The notes: generated by a model not told the origin, from the sequence alone. Counted from the stretch's first letter, positions 1 through 8,056 are shown. The stretch: 56,713 nt of DNA from an uncultured Lachnospiraceae bacterium (GCA_910586605.1 CAJUJR010000006.1:1-56713), one strand, 5' to 3'. Numbers and translations: made by a program.

Positions 1-117
1 CACCAAATAATTGGATGGCAATTAGAGAGTATCCGTTCATGCGTTTATTCTGTTGAATTGGCAAGAGAATATGGACTTATGGGCTGTTATATGGTAATAT
101 ATAAGTTACTGTATTAG
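1..117 (+). CDS. Possible 3' end of an open frame cut by the window edge
   Basis: Frame 1 is open from the first base to a TAG at 115-117, giving a 38-residue tail with no family I recognise. It ends 29 bases before the integrase start, which would suit a small accessory gene upstream of an integrase. An open frame this short can occur by chance, so this is only a candidate. Confidence 0.15.
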   Translation, partial: HQIIGWQLESIRSCVYSVELAREYGLMGCYMVIYKLLY

Positions 118-146
118 AGCTTCTTTGCTGAAAGGAGTTATAAAAT

Positions 147-1277
147 ATGGGAAAAGACTTAAAAGGGAAGGAGCTGGGTGTCGGAATAACTCAACAGAAA
201 AATGGGTTATATTCGGCAAGGTTTGTAGATAAATTTGGTAAACGCAGGCAGAAGCGGTTCAAAAAGTTACAGGAATGCAGACAGTGGATTGCAGATGCAA
301 CCTATGTAGATAAGCATAGTAACATTTTGCAGGCAACGGATATTATGGTGGACGCAGGGTTTGATTATTGGATTGATATCAAGAAAAAGACGGTGAGACC
401 TAATACGGTCCGCAATTATACGGAACGATACAATCGGAATATTAAGAAAATCATTGGAAAAATGCTGTTGTCGGAAGTAAAACCTCTGCACTGTCAGAAG
501 ATATTCAGTGATATGGCTGATGAAAATTATCGGACAACCACAATCTATCAGACAAGGATTGCGTTATTCAATATGCTGGAGTTTGCCAAAGAAAATGATG
601 TGATTCGCTATAATCCATGTAAAAAATCAGTTAAGAGTGACATGGGGAAACCTTCGCAGAAAAAGGAGGCACTGACAATAGATATACAAAAGGTGCTCTT
701 GAAGTATGCGAGTGGTCAAAGTTATGAGAATCAGTATCGTTTCATTTTACAGACTGGTTTGCGGACTGGTGAATTGGTTGGCTTGAAGTGGGAAGATATA
801 GATTTCAAAAATAAGACATTAAAGATTCAGCGGTCTATGGAGTATAGATATTCGGTAGGCAAATGGAGAGTTGGAGAACCTAAAAGCAAATCAGGTTACC
901 GAACGATTCCACTGACAGATGAGGCTATCGACATATTGAAACGCCAGAAAGAAAAAAATAAGAAAATCAAAATGATTCCAATAGAATGGAGTGCATTTGT
1001 GTTTTTATGCAGAAAAGGTACGCCAATCAAAAACAGTACATATGATACGGCTCTGTTTAAGATTTGTGATAAGGCACAGATTCCAAGATTTTCCATGCAT
1101 GTACTGCGTCATACATTTGCAACAAGATGTATTGAAGGCGGTATGAAACCCAAAACATTACAGATTATTTGGGGACACTCGAATATTGGAATTACCATGA
1201 ATTTATATGTTCACCCTACCGAGGAGGAAAAGTTAAAAGAAATCGAATTGGTAGCGGATGCCCTTAACATAAGTTGA
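147..1277 (+). CDS. Tyrosine-type site-specific integrase
   Basis: A 376-residue phage/ICE-type tyrosine recombinase that would catalyse integration and excision of the element at the left edge. An N-terminal arm-binding region of about 60 residues is followed by a SAM-like core-binding domain (about 65-160) and the catalytic domain (about 170-376). The catalytic set is visible: Arg206 in TGLRTGEL, the HVLRH box (H318, R321), the WGHSN box, and the nucleophile Tyr354 in NLYVHPTEEE. The ATG at 147 follows AAAGGAG at good spacing. It reads towards ychF and ends 86 bases before it, as expected for an integrase lying beside its attachment site. The family is certain; the element it belongs to is not visible. 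Confidence 0.92.
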   Translation: MGKDLKGKELGVGITQQKNGLYSARFVDKFGKRRQKRFKKLQECRQWIADATYVDKHSNILQATDIMVDAGFDYWIDIKKKTVRPNTVRNYTERYNRNIKKIIGKMLLSEVKPLHCQKIFSDMADENYRTTTIYQTRIALFNMLEFAKENDVIRYNPCKKSVKSDMGKPSQKKEALTIDIQKVLLKYASGQSYENQYRFILQTGLRTGELVGLKWEDIDFKNKTLKIQRSMEYRYSVGKWRVGEPKSKSGYRTIPLTDEAIDILKRQKEKNKKIKMIPIEWSAFVFLCRKGTPIKNSTYDTALFKICDKAQIPRFSMHVLRHTFATRCIEGGMKPKTLQIIWGHSNIGITMNLYVHPTEEEKLKEIELVADALNIS

Positions 1278-1280
1278 AAA

Positions 1281-1300
1281 TGGTGCACTAAATGGTGCAC
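1281..1300. repeat. Tandem TGGTGCAC motif, possible integrase core site
   Basis: TGGTGCAC occurs twice, at 1281-1288 and 1293-1300, between the integrase stop and ychF. Each copy contains the palindrome GTGCAC. The position fits a recombinase core or arm site at the element's right end, but the partner att site is outside the window. Confidence 0.4.
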
Positions 1301-1363
1301 CTGTAGGTGAGGGTATATCAGAAAAGCCGTAAAATAAAGGGATTTTAGAAGGAGAATAGAAAA

Positions 1364-2461
1364 ATGAAATTAGGAATCGTTGGTTTACCTAATGTAGGAA
1401 AAAGTACATTATTTAACTCATTAACAAAAGCGGGGGCAGAATCTGCAAATTACCCATTTTGCACAATTGATCCAAATATAGGGATTGTGCCTGTGCCGGA
1501 TGAAAGGCTTGGCGTGCTTGCAAAGATGCATAATTCAGCAAAAGTTGTTAACGCTACGATTGAATTTGTTGATATCGCTGGTTTGGTGAAAGGGGCATCT
1601 AAAGGGGAAGGCCTAGGAAACCAATTTCTTTCCAATATCAGGGAAGTAGATGCAATTGTACATGTAGTACGTTGTTTTGAAGATTCTAATATAGTACATG
1701 TGGATGGCAGCATTAATCCGCTGCGCGATATTGAAACAATTAACCTGGAGCTTTTATTTTCTGATTTGGAGATATTGGAAAGGCGTTATGCGAAGCTTGT
1801 GAAAGGTGTAAAAAATGACAAATCGCTTGTGAAAGAAACGAATCTTGTGGAAGCTTTGAAAAAGCATCTGGAGGACGGAAAGCTTGCAAAGAATTTTGAA
1901 ACAGCAGATGACGATGAAGCAGAGCTTTTGGAAAGTTTTAATCTTTTAACATATAAACCTGTGATTTATGCGGCAAATGTAGCGGAAGATGATTTAGCAG
2001 CGGATGGGGATGGAAATCCAAATGTTGCAAAGGTGAGGGAATATGCAAAAGAAGAAGGTTCTGAGGTATTTGTTATCTGTGCACAGATTGAGCAAGAGAT
2101 TGCAGAATTAGATGAAGAAGAAAAGAAGATGTTCCTAGAAGACCTTGGGCTTGAGGAATCTGGGCTTGAGAAGATGATACGTGCAAGCTATTCCCTGCTT
2201 GGGTTGATTAGTTATTTGACTTCAGGTGAGATGGAAACGAAAGCATGGACGATTGAGCGTGGGACAAAAGCCCCACAAGCGGCCGGGAAGATACACAGTG
2301 ACTTTGAGCGTGGATTTATCCGTGCCGAGGTGGTAAGTTATGAGCACCTTGTAGAGCAGGGAAGCATGAATGCGGCAAAGGAGAAGGGGCTGGTTCGTTC
2401 TGAAGGCAAAGAATATGTCGTACAAGATGGGGATGTTGTGTTGTTCCGATTTAACGTCTGA
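1364..2461 (+). CDS. ychF: Redox-regulated ATPase/GTPase YchF (OLA1 family)
   Basis: A 365-residue P-loop NTPase of the Obg-related YchF/OLA1 family, a ribosome-associated ATPase implicated in translation and stress responses. Visible motifs are the P-loop GLPNVGKSTLFN at the N-terminus, the switch region DIAGLVKGASKGEGLGNQFL, a central helical insertion and a C-terminal TGS domain from about residue 280. Length is standard. AGAAGGAG precedes the ATG. The last codons (RFNV-stop) are supplied by the left end of the integrated element 2442-10632: the pre-insertion end (RFNV-TAA) survives at 10620-10638. The product is therefore unchanged, but the natural 3' UTR has been replaced and the original downstream neighbour, lgt, is now 8.2 kb away. 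No clear promoter is seen between the upstream integrase and ychF. Confidence 0.96.
   Translation: MKLGIVGLPNVGKSTLFNSLTKAGAESANYPFCTIDPNIGIVPVPDERLGVLAKMHNSAKVVNATIEFVDIAGLVKGASKGEGLGNQFLSNIREVDAIVHVVRCFEDSNIVHVDGSINPLRDIETINLELLFSDLEILERRYAKLVKGVKNDKSLVKETNLVEALKKHLEDGKLAKNFETADDDEAELLESFNLLTYKPVIYAANVAEDDLAADGDGNPNVAKVREYAKEEGSEVFVICAQIEQEIAELDEEEKKMFLEDLGLEESGLEKMIRASYSLLGLISYLTSGEMETKAWTIERGTKAPQAAGKIHSDFERGFIRAEVVSYEHLVEQGSMNAAKEKGLVRSEGKEYVVQDGDVVLFRFNV
2442..2457. other. attL: left junction in the 3' end of ychF
   Basis: tgttccgatttaa at 2442-2454 is repeated exactly at 10620-10632, and the next three bases match at two of three positions. It overlaps the ychF codons for F-R-F-N. With the element present, the reading continues FNV-TGA; the chromosomal version at the right junction reads FNV-TAA. 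This is the usual design of integrases that target the 3' ends of conserved genes. Confidence 0.8.
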
Positions 2462-2496
2462 TACAATTTCCTGTCGGGGAAATGTTGTAAATTCTG

Positions 2497-2528
2497 GGAG
2501 TTACCGCCTGTGGGCGGTAGCTCCTTTT
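2497..2528 (+). terminator. Rho-independent terminator between ychF and integrase
   Basis: A 12-bp stem (GGAGTTACCGCC at 2497-2508 with GGCGGTAGCTCC at 2513-2524, one G-T pair) and a 4-base loop are followed by TTTT. It belongs to the element and insulates ychF from the convergent integrase gene. Confidence 0.7.
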
Positions 2529-2535
2529 GCGGTTT

Positions 2536-2557
2536 AACCCCTACCTTACCCCTACCC
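2536..2557. repeat. Left-end arm-type repeats (AACCCCTACC)
   Basis: AACCCCTACC at 2536-2545 is followed by TTACCCCTACC. A near-identical doubled motif lies at 10486-10510 inside the right end. Paired motifs just inside attL and attR are typical of integrase arm-binding sites. The assignment rests on position and similarity only. Confidence 0.5.
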
Positions 2558-2568
2558 GATATTTTTGC

Positions 2569-3726
2569 TCAATAATTTACTGCGTTATCCAGTTTTCGGA
2601 TTTCATCCTGTTTCAAGTCGTCCAATACGTGCGTATAGGTATCGGCTGTTTCCTTTATGGTCGCATGACCTAAGAATTTCTGCATTACCCGCACATCCAC
2701 ATTATTTTCTGCCCCTCTGGTCGTGAAAGTATGACGCAGGCAATGAGGGTGGATGTTACTGACGCCGATTTTCTCACAGATAGAATAACAGGTACGCCGT
2801 ATATTGTTCGGGTCAAGCGGTCTGCCTAACTGGGTGCAGAAAACAAGGTCGTTATCCTCGTATGCAGTACTGGCTTTTTCTTTGTTTTTCTCCTGTTGCT
2901 CCCAGACATCAGCAAGCACCTTGATAGCCGTTTCGTTGAGAGGAATTATCCGCTCACTGGATGCTGTTTTCGGTGTGCCAAATTCTAAGTGCCAATGTTC
3001 CTCTGGGTTGTCTGGGTCTTTTACCTTGCGGATTATTCTTTGGATGTGTAACTGGTTCTGCTCAAAGTCTATGTCCTGCCATTTCAGCCCTAACAACTCC
3101 CCAAGCCGCATACCTGTGCAGAGGTCGAAAATATAGACAACGCCCATGTAGGTTGTTTTCGCCTGTTCCACAAATGCGTTCTGTTGTTCCTGTGTTAAAA
3201 CATTGATTTGTGGCTTTTGGGTTTTAGGAAGTTTTACCCTGTTAGCGGTGTTACGGACAATCAAGCCATCATCTACCGCTGTTTCTAAGGCATTGCTTAA
3301 CAGCTTGTAAACATCTATTACCGTAGATGGCGCCAACCCCTTATCGGAAAGGCTGTTGACAAACTTCTGAATGATGTCCTGTCGGAGTGCCTTTAGCTTA
3401 TAGTGACCGATAGCTGGCTTAATGTGATTTTTTACCTTTACCGTATAATTGATATAGGTGGTAGGTTTTACATACCGCTTTTTGTATTCGAGCATATAAT
3501 AGTCAAGCCATTCAGCAAGAGTCATTTCTGTAGGATTGGTGATAATGCCTTTTTGCAGATTATTCAGCAAATCCGTCATTTTAGCAGATACTTCCTGTCG
3601 GGTCTTTCCATACAGGGATTTACGCTGTTGCTTTCCGTCTGCCGATATGCCAATCGTTACACGGGCTTCCCATGTGCCGTCTTTCCGCTTGCGGATAGAG
3701 CCTTCGTTTTGTCCTCGTTTTGCCAT
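2569..3726 (-). CDS. Tyrosine integrase of the ychF-inserted element
   Basis: A 385-residue Tn916/ICE-type tyrosine recombinase expected to integrate and excise the 2442-10632 element. The N-terminal AP2-like arm-binding domain (GSIRKRKDGTWEARVTIG) is followed by a SAM-like core-binding domain (about 65-165) and the catalytic domain with TGMRLGELLGL, HCLRHTFTTR and, near the end, LGHATI with the nucleophile in DTYTHV. The start is taken as the ATG at 3726, which has AAGGAGG about 10 bases upstream; a TTG three codons earlier is less likely. The stop lies about 115 bases from attL. The upstream repressor gene ends 5 bases before this start, so the two are probably co-transcribed. Confidence 0.94.
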   Translation of the reverse strand: MAKRGQNEGSIRKRKDGTWEARVTIGISADGKQQRKSLYGKTRQEVSAKMTDLLNNLQKGIITNPTEMTLAEWLDYYMLEYKKRYVKPTTYINYTVKVKNHIKPAIGHYKLKALRQDIIQKFVNSLSDKGLAPSTVIDVYKLLSNALETAVDDGLIVRNTANRVKLPKTQKPQINVLTQEQQNAFVEQAKTTYMGVVYIFDLCTGMRLGELLGLKWQDIDFEQNQLHIQRIIRKVKDPDNPEEHWHLEFGTPKTASSERIIPLNETAIKVLADVWEQQEKNKEKASTAYEDNDLVFCTQLGRPLDPNNIRRTCYSICEKIGVSNIHPHCLRHTFTTRGAENNVDVRVMQKFLGHATIKETADTYTHVLDDLKQDEIRKLDNAVNY

Positions 3727-3731
3727 ATGAA

Positions 3732-4424
3732 TCAATCCTCCTTATCAAGCATTTCTTTGAATTTTTCTACAAATTTCTCTGTTTTAGGGTTTGGTGTTTT
3801 TTTACTTTTTGACAGTTTCTTTACATCTACTAAAGAGGGAACTGCTGCCAAAAGGCAAACCTTTTTTATATCCTCTATTGTTCCGTGTAGTTCATCAAGT
3901 TCGTTAAAGCGTATCAATGCCGAAACAATTTCCTCTGCGGACAGTTCATTTTTATCGGGTTGTTTGGAAAATTGCCTATTGTATTTTGTTGATAATTCAA
4001 TATATTCTGCCAATGTGTAGTGAGTTTCGGCGATATAGGCAATGAGTGACCGTCTTTGAGGGTTTCCTTTGCTTTGAGCCAAGGAGTAAAGAGCCATTCC
4101 GATTGCGTCTATCAGGTATTCCGCTTCATCTTCTGCAAGCATATCTAAGAAGTGGCGTAATTTAGATAGATGGTTATCCTCTAATTGTGAAATAGGTGTA
4201 CCTAATTCATCGGTACGCCCAAGAAGATAGTCTAAACTACAATCTAAGCAATCTGCCATTTTTATAATTATTTCAACGGTTGGATATTGTTTTCCGTTTT
4301 CGTAATTACCCATTGATTGCCTTGTGATACCGATTTTATCAGCAAATTTTCCCTGTTTGATGTCTCTGCACTCTCTGAGTGTCTTTAGGCGGTTTCCAAA
4401 TTCTAAATATTTGTCTTCATTCAT
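3732..4424 (-). CDS. XRE-family transcriptional repressor of the element
   Basis: A 230-residue protein with an N-terminal Cro/CI-type helix-turn-helix (about 10-65; KFADKIGITRQSMGNYENG) and a longer C-terminal region of unknown fold that may sense a signal or oligomerise. The ATG at 4424 has AGGAGG 9 bases upstream. It is transcribed away from the excisionase at 4677, with a strong divergent promoter and an inverted repeat between them, the standard arrangement of a mobile-element repressor controlling xis. The integrase follows on the same strand. I infer control of excision; no direct evidence of the operator is available. Confidence 0.85.
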   Translation of the reverse strand: MNEDKYLEFGNRLKTLRECRDIKQGKFADKIGITRQSMGNYENGKQYPTVEIIIKMADCLDCSLDYLLGRTDELGTPISQLEDNHLSKLRHFLDMLAEDEAEYLIDAIGMALYSLAQSKGNPQRRSLIAYIAETHYTLAEYIELSTKYNRQFSKQPDKNELSAEEIVSALIRFNELDELHGTIEDIKKVCLLAAVPSLVDVKKLSKSKKTPNPKTEKFVEKFKEMLDKED

Positions 4425-4484
4425 AATTCGCTTGCCTCCTTTCAACTCTATTATAAACCTTAAATCCGAAAAAGTAAATAATGA

Positions 4485-4548
4485 TTTGCCAAGAAATATA
4501 TTTTTTTGGCAAAAAAGTATTGCAATCATTTTGGATAGGGTGTATAAT
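4485..4548 (+). promoter_or_regulatory. Excisionase promoter with candidate repressor operator
   Basis: TTGCAA (4520-4525), a 17-base spacer ending in TG and TATAAT (4543-4548) form a near-consensus sigma-70 promoter reading rightward to the excisionase. Just upstream, TTTGCCAA (4485-4492) and TTGGCAAA (4506-4513) form a perfect 8-bp inverted repeat with a 13-base spacer, a plausible operator for the divergent XRE repressor. Confidence 0.7.
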
Positions 4549-4676
4549 GTGGATATAAAATGAAAGGGGGAGGTGAAAAAGCACTATTCATTGAATTACC
4601 TGCGTAAAGCAGTATCCATATAAAGACTTTGGATTTTCCAAATACAAGTAATTTCATTGAACAGGAGGATTAAAAT

Positions 4677-4901
4677 ATGAATGATGATTATACATCATGG
4701 GATTCACTTCCTCTGATACTCCAAGCAAAGGATGTTCAGATGATTTTGGGAATTTCAAAGGGAAAGACATATGAACTTATGAACTCCGCAGATTTTCCGA
4801 CAATTTATCTGAATAAGCGTATGGTGGTACCAAAGGATAAATTCTATGAATGGCTAATGCAAGATAATAGGAAAATCAAAAGGAGGGCTATTTATGTATA
4901 G
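4677..4901 (+). CDS. Excisionase-like helix-turn-helix protein
   Basis: A 74-residue protein with a single winged HTH of the excisionase/AlpA (HTH_17) type: LQAKDVQMILGISKGKTYEL, a central basic KRMVVPKDKFYEWL, and a basic C-terminus. Such proteins bend att DNA and direct the integrase towards excision. ACAGGAGG precedes the ATG. A leader of about 125 bases separates it from its promoter and may encode a tiny 15-codon frame starting at 4559 that I cannot support further. The next gene overlaps its 3' end by 8 bases. Confidence 0.8.
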   Translation: MNDDYTSWDSLPLILQAKDVQMILGISKGKTYELMNSADFPTIYLNKRMVVPKDKFYEWLMQDNRKIKRRAIYV

Positions 4902-5430
4902 CAGAACGATTGCAACAATTCACAGCAAAATATATAGTAAAAAGGAATCTGCAAGGCAATTACAAAAGAAAAGAGGGAATATTCTTGATTCAGTTTGGGC
5001 TGTAGAAGAACCATTTATTGCTACTGTTAAAGATATCATACAAAACTGTGTATATTTCCCAGTATATGGTCCACAAAGAACGCATGGACTGAACGAAGAA
5101 TTGTATTGCTACGTTGATGATAAGGACGGAAGATTTATAGGATATGTAGAGGGTGGGAATTTTCTGTTAGATAGCGAATTTATCTATAAGCAATTTCAGA
5201 ACCGTTGGAGAATTTGGAGCCAATCGCAAGAAGATGAACTATCTACTAATTTTCCCAGATTATCAAAGTTTTATCAAAAGGCATATGATGAAGAGTGGAT
5301 AATACCATATGGATTATATTTTCCAAGACCACTATACAGAATTATTAAAAACGGTATTTCTTTACAGGTAAAGTACTTCTGCATTTCTCAGAAAAAAGTA
5401 GGAGCAGAGCCACGTTATTTTCTGGATTAA
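4894..5430 (+). CDS. Element-encoded hypothetical protein
   Basis: 178 residues, no family recognised. It begins inside the last codons of the excisionase gene, with AGGAGGG just upstream, so the two are translationally coupled. The N-terminus is basic (SRTIATIHSKIYSKKESAR) and the rest is rich in aromatic residues, with no membrane segment or signal peptide. A bidirectional terminator follows at 5465. Coupling to xis suggests a role in the element's life cycle, but this is position-based inference only. Confidence 0.72.
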   Translation: MYSRTIATIHSKIYSKKESARQLQKKRGNILDSVWAVEEPFIATVKDIIQNCVYFPVYGPQRTHGLNEELYCYVDDKDGRFIGYVEGGNFLLDSEFIYKQFQNRWRIWSQSQEDELSTNFPRLSKFYQKAYDEEWIIPYGLYFPRPLYRIIKNGISLQVKYFCISQKKVGAEPRYFLD

Positions 5431-5464
5431 GAGATTATGCAAATATAGTCCTAACAACTATCAA

Positions 5465-5495
5465 CGCCCCAGTTTGCAAATAAACTGGGGCGTTT
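5465..5495. terminator. Bidirectional terminator between convergent units
   Basis: A perfect 11-bp stem (CGCCCCAGTTT / AAACTGGGGCG) with a 6-base loop, followed by TTT on the plus strand. It separates the rightward xis unit from the leftward cargo operon. Confidence 0.75.
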
Positions 5496-5522
5496 CCTCT
5501 GTTTTAATAAGGATATGACTTT

Positions 5523-5801
5523 CTATTCTTTTTTCAAAATCTTATTACCAATGAGCTTTGACACCCTTAAAAATTCCTCCTGTGGGTCATAGACATAATG
5601 TCCACAGGGGGAATCTGGCTTTATATCCTCCCACAAGCATTCAACGCCTTGCCCTTGCAGAGAGCCGAATAAATAAGGACATTTGTCGCAACCCTTATAT
5701 TCTGGGGCTATTTTCCGTACCCTGTTTTGGCGTTTACAGAAAACTTTTCCGCTTTTTGTTGCATAGTTAAAGTGATTCACATTTTCCAAACTAACGGACA
5801 T
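5523..5801 (-). CDS. Small cysteine-rich cargo protein
   Basis: 92 residues with five cysteines, including CDKC, arranged as if to bind zinc or a metal cluster (residues about 23-67), and a charged C-terminal helix. No family recognised with confidence. It starts 2 bases after the lipoprotein gene, so it is the last gene of the leftward cargo operon (Nmad3 protein, two small proteins, lipoprotein, this protein). Cytoplasmic: no signal peptide or membrane segment. Confidence 0.72.
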   Translation of the reverse strand: MSVSLENVNHFNYATKSGKVFCKRQNRVRKIAPEYKGCDKCPYLFGSLQGQGVECLWEDIKPDSPCGHYVYDPQEEFLRVSKLIGNKILKKE

Positions 5802-5803
5802 TT

Positions 5804-6712
5804 TTATTCCACCTCCCCATCAGTACCCATATCGGGCAGTTGGATATATGTGCCGTCATATTTCCAAGGCTCTGTAGATGAAATGGTCATTTCGTTGTCT
5901 TGAATAGCGGCGGATGTATATACTCTGTTCTCAAATTCCCAGTTGATAAACTCCCAACCTGTGTCTGCTCCGTTTCTGTCAAGGACAAAGGTTTCTGCCT
6001 CTGGCTCAAAATACAATATCAATGAGCCGTTTTGCGTTTCCACACTTACAAAAGTGTCTGTTTCAAAGCACTGGTATCTTCCATAGGTGGTATAATCGCC
6101 GTCTGTATAGAAATCATCAGGCTGTTGTTCTATGGGGGACTTATCACGCAATTCTGGCTCTTGTGTAGATTGGGGCTGTTCTTCCTGTGTGACATCTGGT
6201 TGTTCTGTGTTCTGTCCCATTTCCTTTTCTGCTTCATGCTGTAAAACTTGGTCATACACTCCCGAAACGATAGGAGAGCCACCGTACTTAGAATCAGTAT
6301 AAATAACGCACTGGTCATCATTTGGGTTATATAAAAGTATTGTGTTAGTATCTGACTCTACTTGAAACTGAACGTGGTTATCGTCATAGGTGGTGTAATT
6401 ATCCATAGTATTTGGCATTATTCCAATACATAACTCCATAGACAAATCACCGTTGGGTATGCCGCTTACCACCAGATAAAGACGGTTTTCTATTTCCTCT
6501 ATCCAAAAGTACATTCCTGTTCCTGCTGTTTGCTCTTGATACAACTTATTTTTCCACCAGTTATCAGGTACAGGTATCTCTTTGTTTTCTGGGATAGGTG
6601 TTTCTGTCACCTGATTTTCCGCAGATGATATTATCTCTGTTGTCTGAGTATTCCCACAACCTGAGAGAAGTGTTGTTATCAATAAGGCTACAGCAATAAA
6701 TTTAAGTTTCAT
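5804..6712 (-). CDS. Secreted lipoprotein of unknown function
   Basis: 302 residues. The start is set at 6712 because it gives a classical lipoprotein signal (MKLKF, then a hydrophobic stretch ending in the lipobox LLSGC) with AGGA upstream; the open frame extends a further 31 codons but lacks these signals. The mature protein has a folded N-terminal half, a Gln/Glu/Pro-rich linker around residues 175-200 and a second acidic, aromatic-rich domain. Similar lipoproteins ride on Firmicute mobile elements and may modify the host surface or exclude related elements, but I recognise no named family. Lgt, encoded just outside the element, would lipidate it. Confidence 0.82.
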   Translation of the reverse strand: MKLKFIAVALLITTLLSGCGNTQTTEIISSAENQVTETPIPENKEIPVPDNWWKNKLYQEQTAGTGMYFWIEEIENRLYLVVSGIPNGDLSMELCIGIMPNTMDNYTTYDDNHVQFQVESDTNTILLYNPNDDQCVIYTDSKYGGSPIVSGVYDQVLQHEAEKEMGQNTEQPDVTQEEQPQSTQEPELRDKSPIEQQPDDFYTDGDYTTYGRYQCFETDTFVSVETQNGSLILYFEPEAETFVLDRNGADTGWEFINWEFENRVYTSAAIQDNEMTISSTEPWKYDGTYIQLPDMGTDGEVE

Positions 6713-6716
6713 TCTC

Positions 6717-6983
6717 TTATTTCCTATGTTGTTTTGCAATTTCCCTGTTATGCTGAATGGTTCTGATAGCTTCTTTGACAAACTGCTCCGTTCGCTGTTT
6801 CCCATAATACCGATAAGGGTCTACGGCTTTCTCCGTCTTTTCGTCCATCCACGGATTGACGATACAATAACCTTTGTAATCAAATCTCACCATGTCAATC
6901 GTAGCCGTTCCAGAGTTGTCATGCCACATAGCGTCCAACTGCTGCCACGCAAATTCTTTTACCTGTTCAATCGTTATTTCCAT
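6717..6983 (-). CDS. Element-encoded hypothetical protein
   Basis: 88 residues, soluble, with aromatic and charged residues (AWQQLDAMWHDNSG, YRYYGKQRTEQF) and a basic C-terminus. No known family. It ends 4 bases before the lipoprotein start and lies 14 bases after the upstream small gene, so it belongs to the leftward operon. Part of its 3' end is covered by the unlikely N-terminal extension of the lipoprotein frame. Confidence 0.72.
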   Translation of the reverse strand: MEITIEQVKEFAWQQLDAMWHDNSGTATIDMVRFDYKGYCIVNPWMDEKTEKAVDPYRYYGKQRTEQFVKEAIRTIQHNREIAKQHRK

Positions 6984-6997
6984 AGCTATCCCCCGAT

Positions 6998-7180
6998 TTA
7001 ATCATCTTCCTCATAATACGCTAAATCGTCAAAATACCCACCCTCGGCATCATCTTCAAGCAATTCTTCCACTGTCATTTCTGCCACATCTTCCAGAGCC
7101 TTATTCATTTCAAGGGCTAATTCTTCAGCCGATTTCTGGGTGAAAGGCAATCTTTCTTTTGATTCAACGAATCTCTCCAT
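6998..7180 (-). CDS. Small acidic element-encoded protein
   Basis: 60 residues from the ATG at 7180, chosen because GAGGG lies 8 bases upstream; an ATG five codons earlier has no good ribosome binding site. The C-terminal half is very acidic (EELLEDDAEGGYFDDLAYYEEDD region). No family recognised. Acidic small proteins on mobile elements sometimes mimic DNA, but nothing here proves that. Confidence 0.62.
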   Translation of the reverse strand: MERFVESKERLPFTQKSAEELALEMNKALEDVAEMTVEELLEDDAEGGYFDDLAYYEEDD

Positions 7181-7246
7181 GTCATTATCCCTCATTTCTT
7201 TGTCAATAAATGCTTTTTAGAATGAATCTGTACATAGTGCCCATGT

Positions 7247-8056
7247 CTAACGGTTCTGTATCAATTTGTCCACCCAGTCACATAAATTCCGTTCTTGTTT
7301 CGGCGTAGAAGCACTTACAACAAATTCCTGTCCTCTGCAAGCGGAATTTAATTCTGCATAACCGTCCTTTAGCGTTGGGCGGTTATCGCCTTGCCATGAA
7401 ATAGATATGTCACCTTTACCAAAGAACGCAGGCAAAGCCCATAGCCGCCGATTGTCCTGTCCCCTCTTTGTAAGTACCAGTGAATCATCATACTGGAATG
7501 TGCCGTATGTATCGGGCAGATATAAACGGTTATTTGGGCGGTCAGAATTTACACTGTGAGGGTGCCAGAAATAACGCTCAATTTCCTGTTTCTCCCTCAA
7601 TATTTCCCCAACTTTCATATAGCCATAAATGATATGGACAATAGGAGCGTTACGGACAAAACACAGCGTTTTATCAGGCTGAACCATTGTTTTTTGGAAC
7701 ATTCCGTAGAACAAGAACATATCCCCAACGCCTACGCCCAATTTATCCAGATGTACGGCAGATACGCCATGTTGCCCGAATGCGGGTTTCCAATCATCTG
7801 TTGCCGTTCTGCCCTCTATACCCTCGTATATGTCGGGGTCAAGATGACAGGTCGGATTTTTGCTAAAATCAAATTTAGGGCGTAGCTGACTGATGATTTC
7901 CTCTAAACTCTGCCCTTTGTAATACAAATCCTTATATGCTGTTCCTATCGTTGTATCTGGAATAGGGAGTGATAACAGTGTATCGTCTGGCAAGATAGGG
8001 TTTGCCATACCCCCTGATTTACTATCCATGCCTTTTCTGCTCAATATCACTTTCAT
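7247..8056 (-). CDS. Nucleotide modification-associated domain 3 (Nmad3) protein
   Basis: 269 residues from the ATG at 8056, which has AGGAGG 10 bases upstream; the open frame extends 22 codons further without support. The N-terminus (MKVILSRKGMDSKSGG, then PILPDDTLLSLPIP), the central HLDP, FGQHGVSAVHL and GVGDMFLFYGMF, and the late CRGQEFVV all match the Nmad3 family as I know it. Aravind and colleagues named that family from gene neighbourhoods linked to modified DNA bases. The biochemical role is unknown. Here it heads a leftward operon of small proteins on a mobile element, without a visible base-modifying enzyme. It is divergent from the XRE regulator at 8206. Confidence 0.82.
   Translation of the reverse strand: MKVILSRKGMDSKSGGMANPILPDDTLLSLPIPDTTIGTAYKDLYYKGQSLEEIISQLRPKFDFSKNPTCHLDPDIYEGIEGRTATDDWKPAFGQHGVSAVHLDKLGVGVGDMFLFYGMFQKTMVQPDKTLCFVRNAPIVHIIYGYMKVGEILREKQEIERYFWHPHSVNSDRPNNRLYLPDTYGTFQYDDSLVLTKRGQDNRRLWALPAFFGKGDISISWQGDNRPTLKDGYAELNSACRGQEFVVSASTPKQERNLCDWVDKLIQNR

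Larger units (their letters stand above)
1..1300. mobile_element. Right end of an integrated element (partial)
   Basis: The window opens inside what is probably an integrated prophage, ICE or genomic island. The only diagnostic gene is the tyrosine integrase at 147-1277, which is followed within 90 bases by the housekeeping gene ychF. The true right boundary probably lies between 1278 and 1363, where a doubled TGGTGCAC motif occurs. The left end is outside the window, so element type and size cannot be judged. Confidence 0.45.

Noticed and set aside
3403..4020. 205-codon plus-strand frame across the integrase and repressor genes
   Set aside because: It lies wholly antisense to two well-supported genes and has no recognisable domain.
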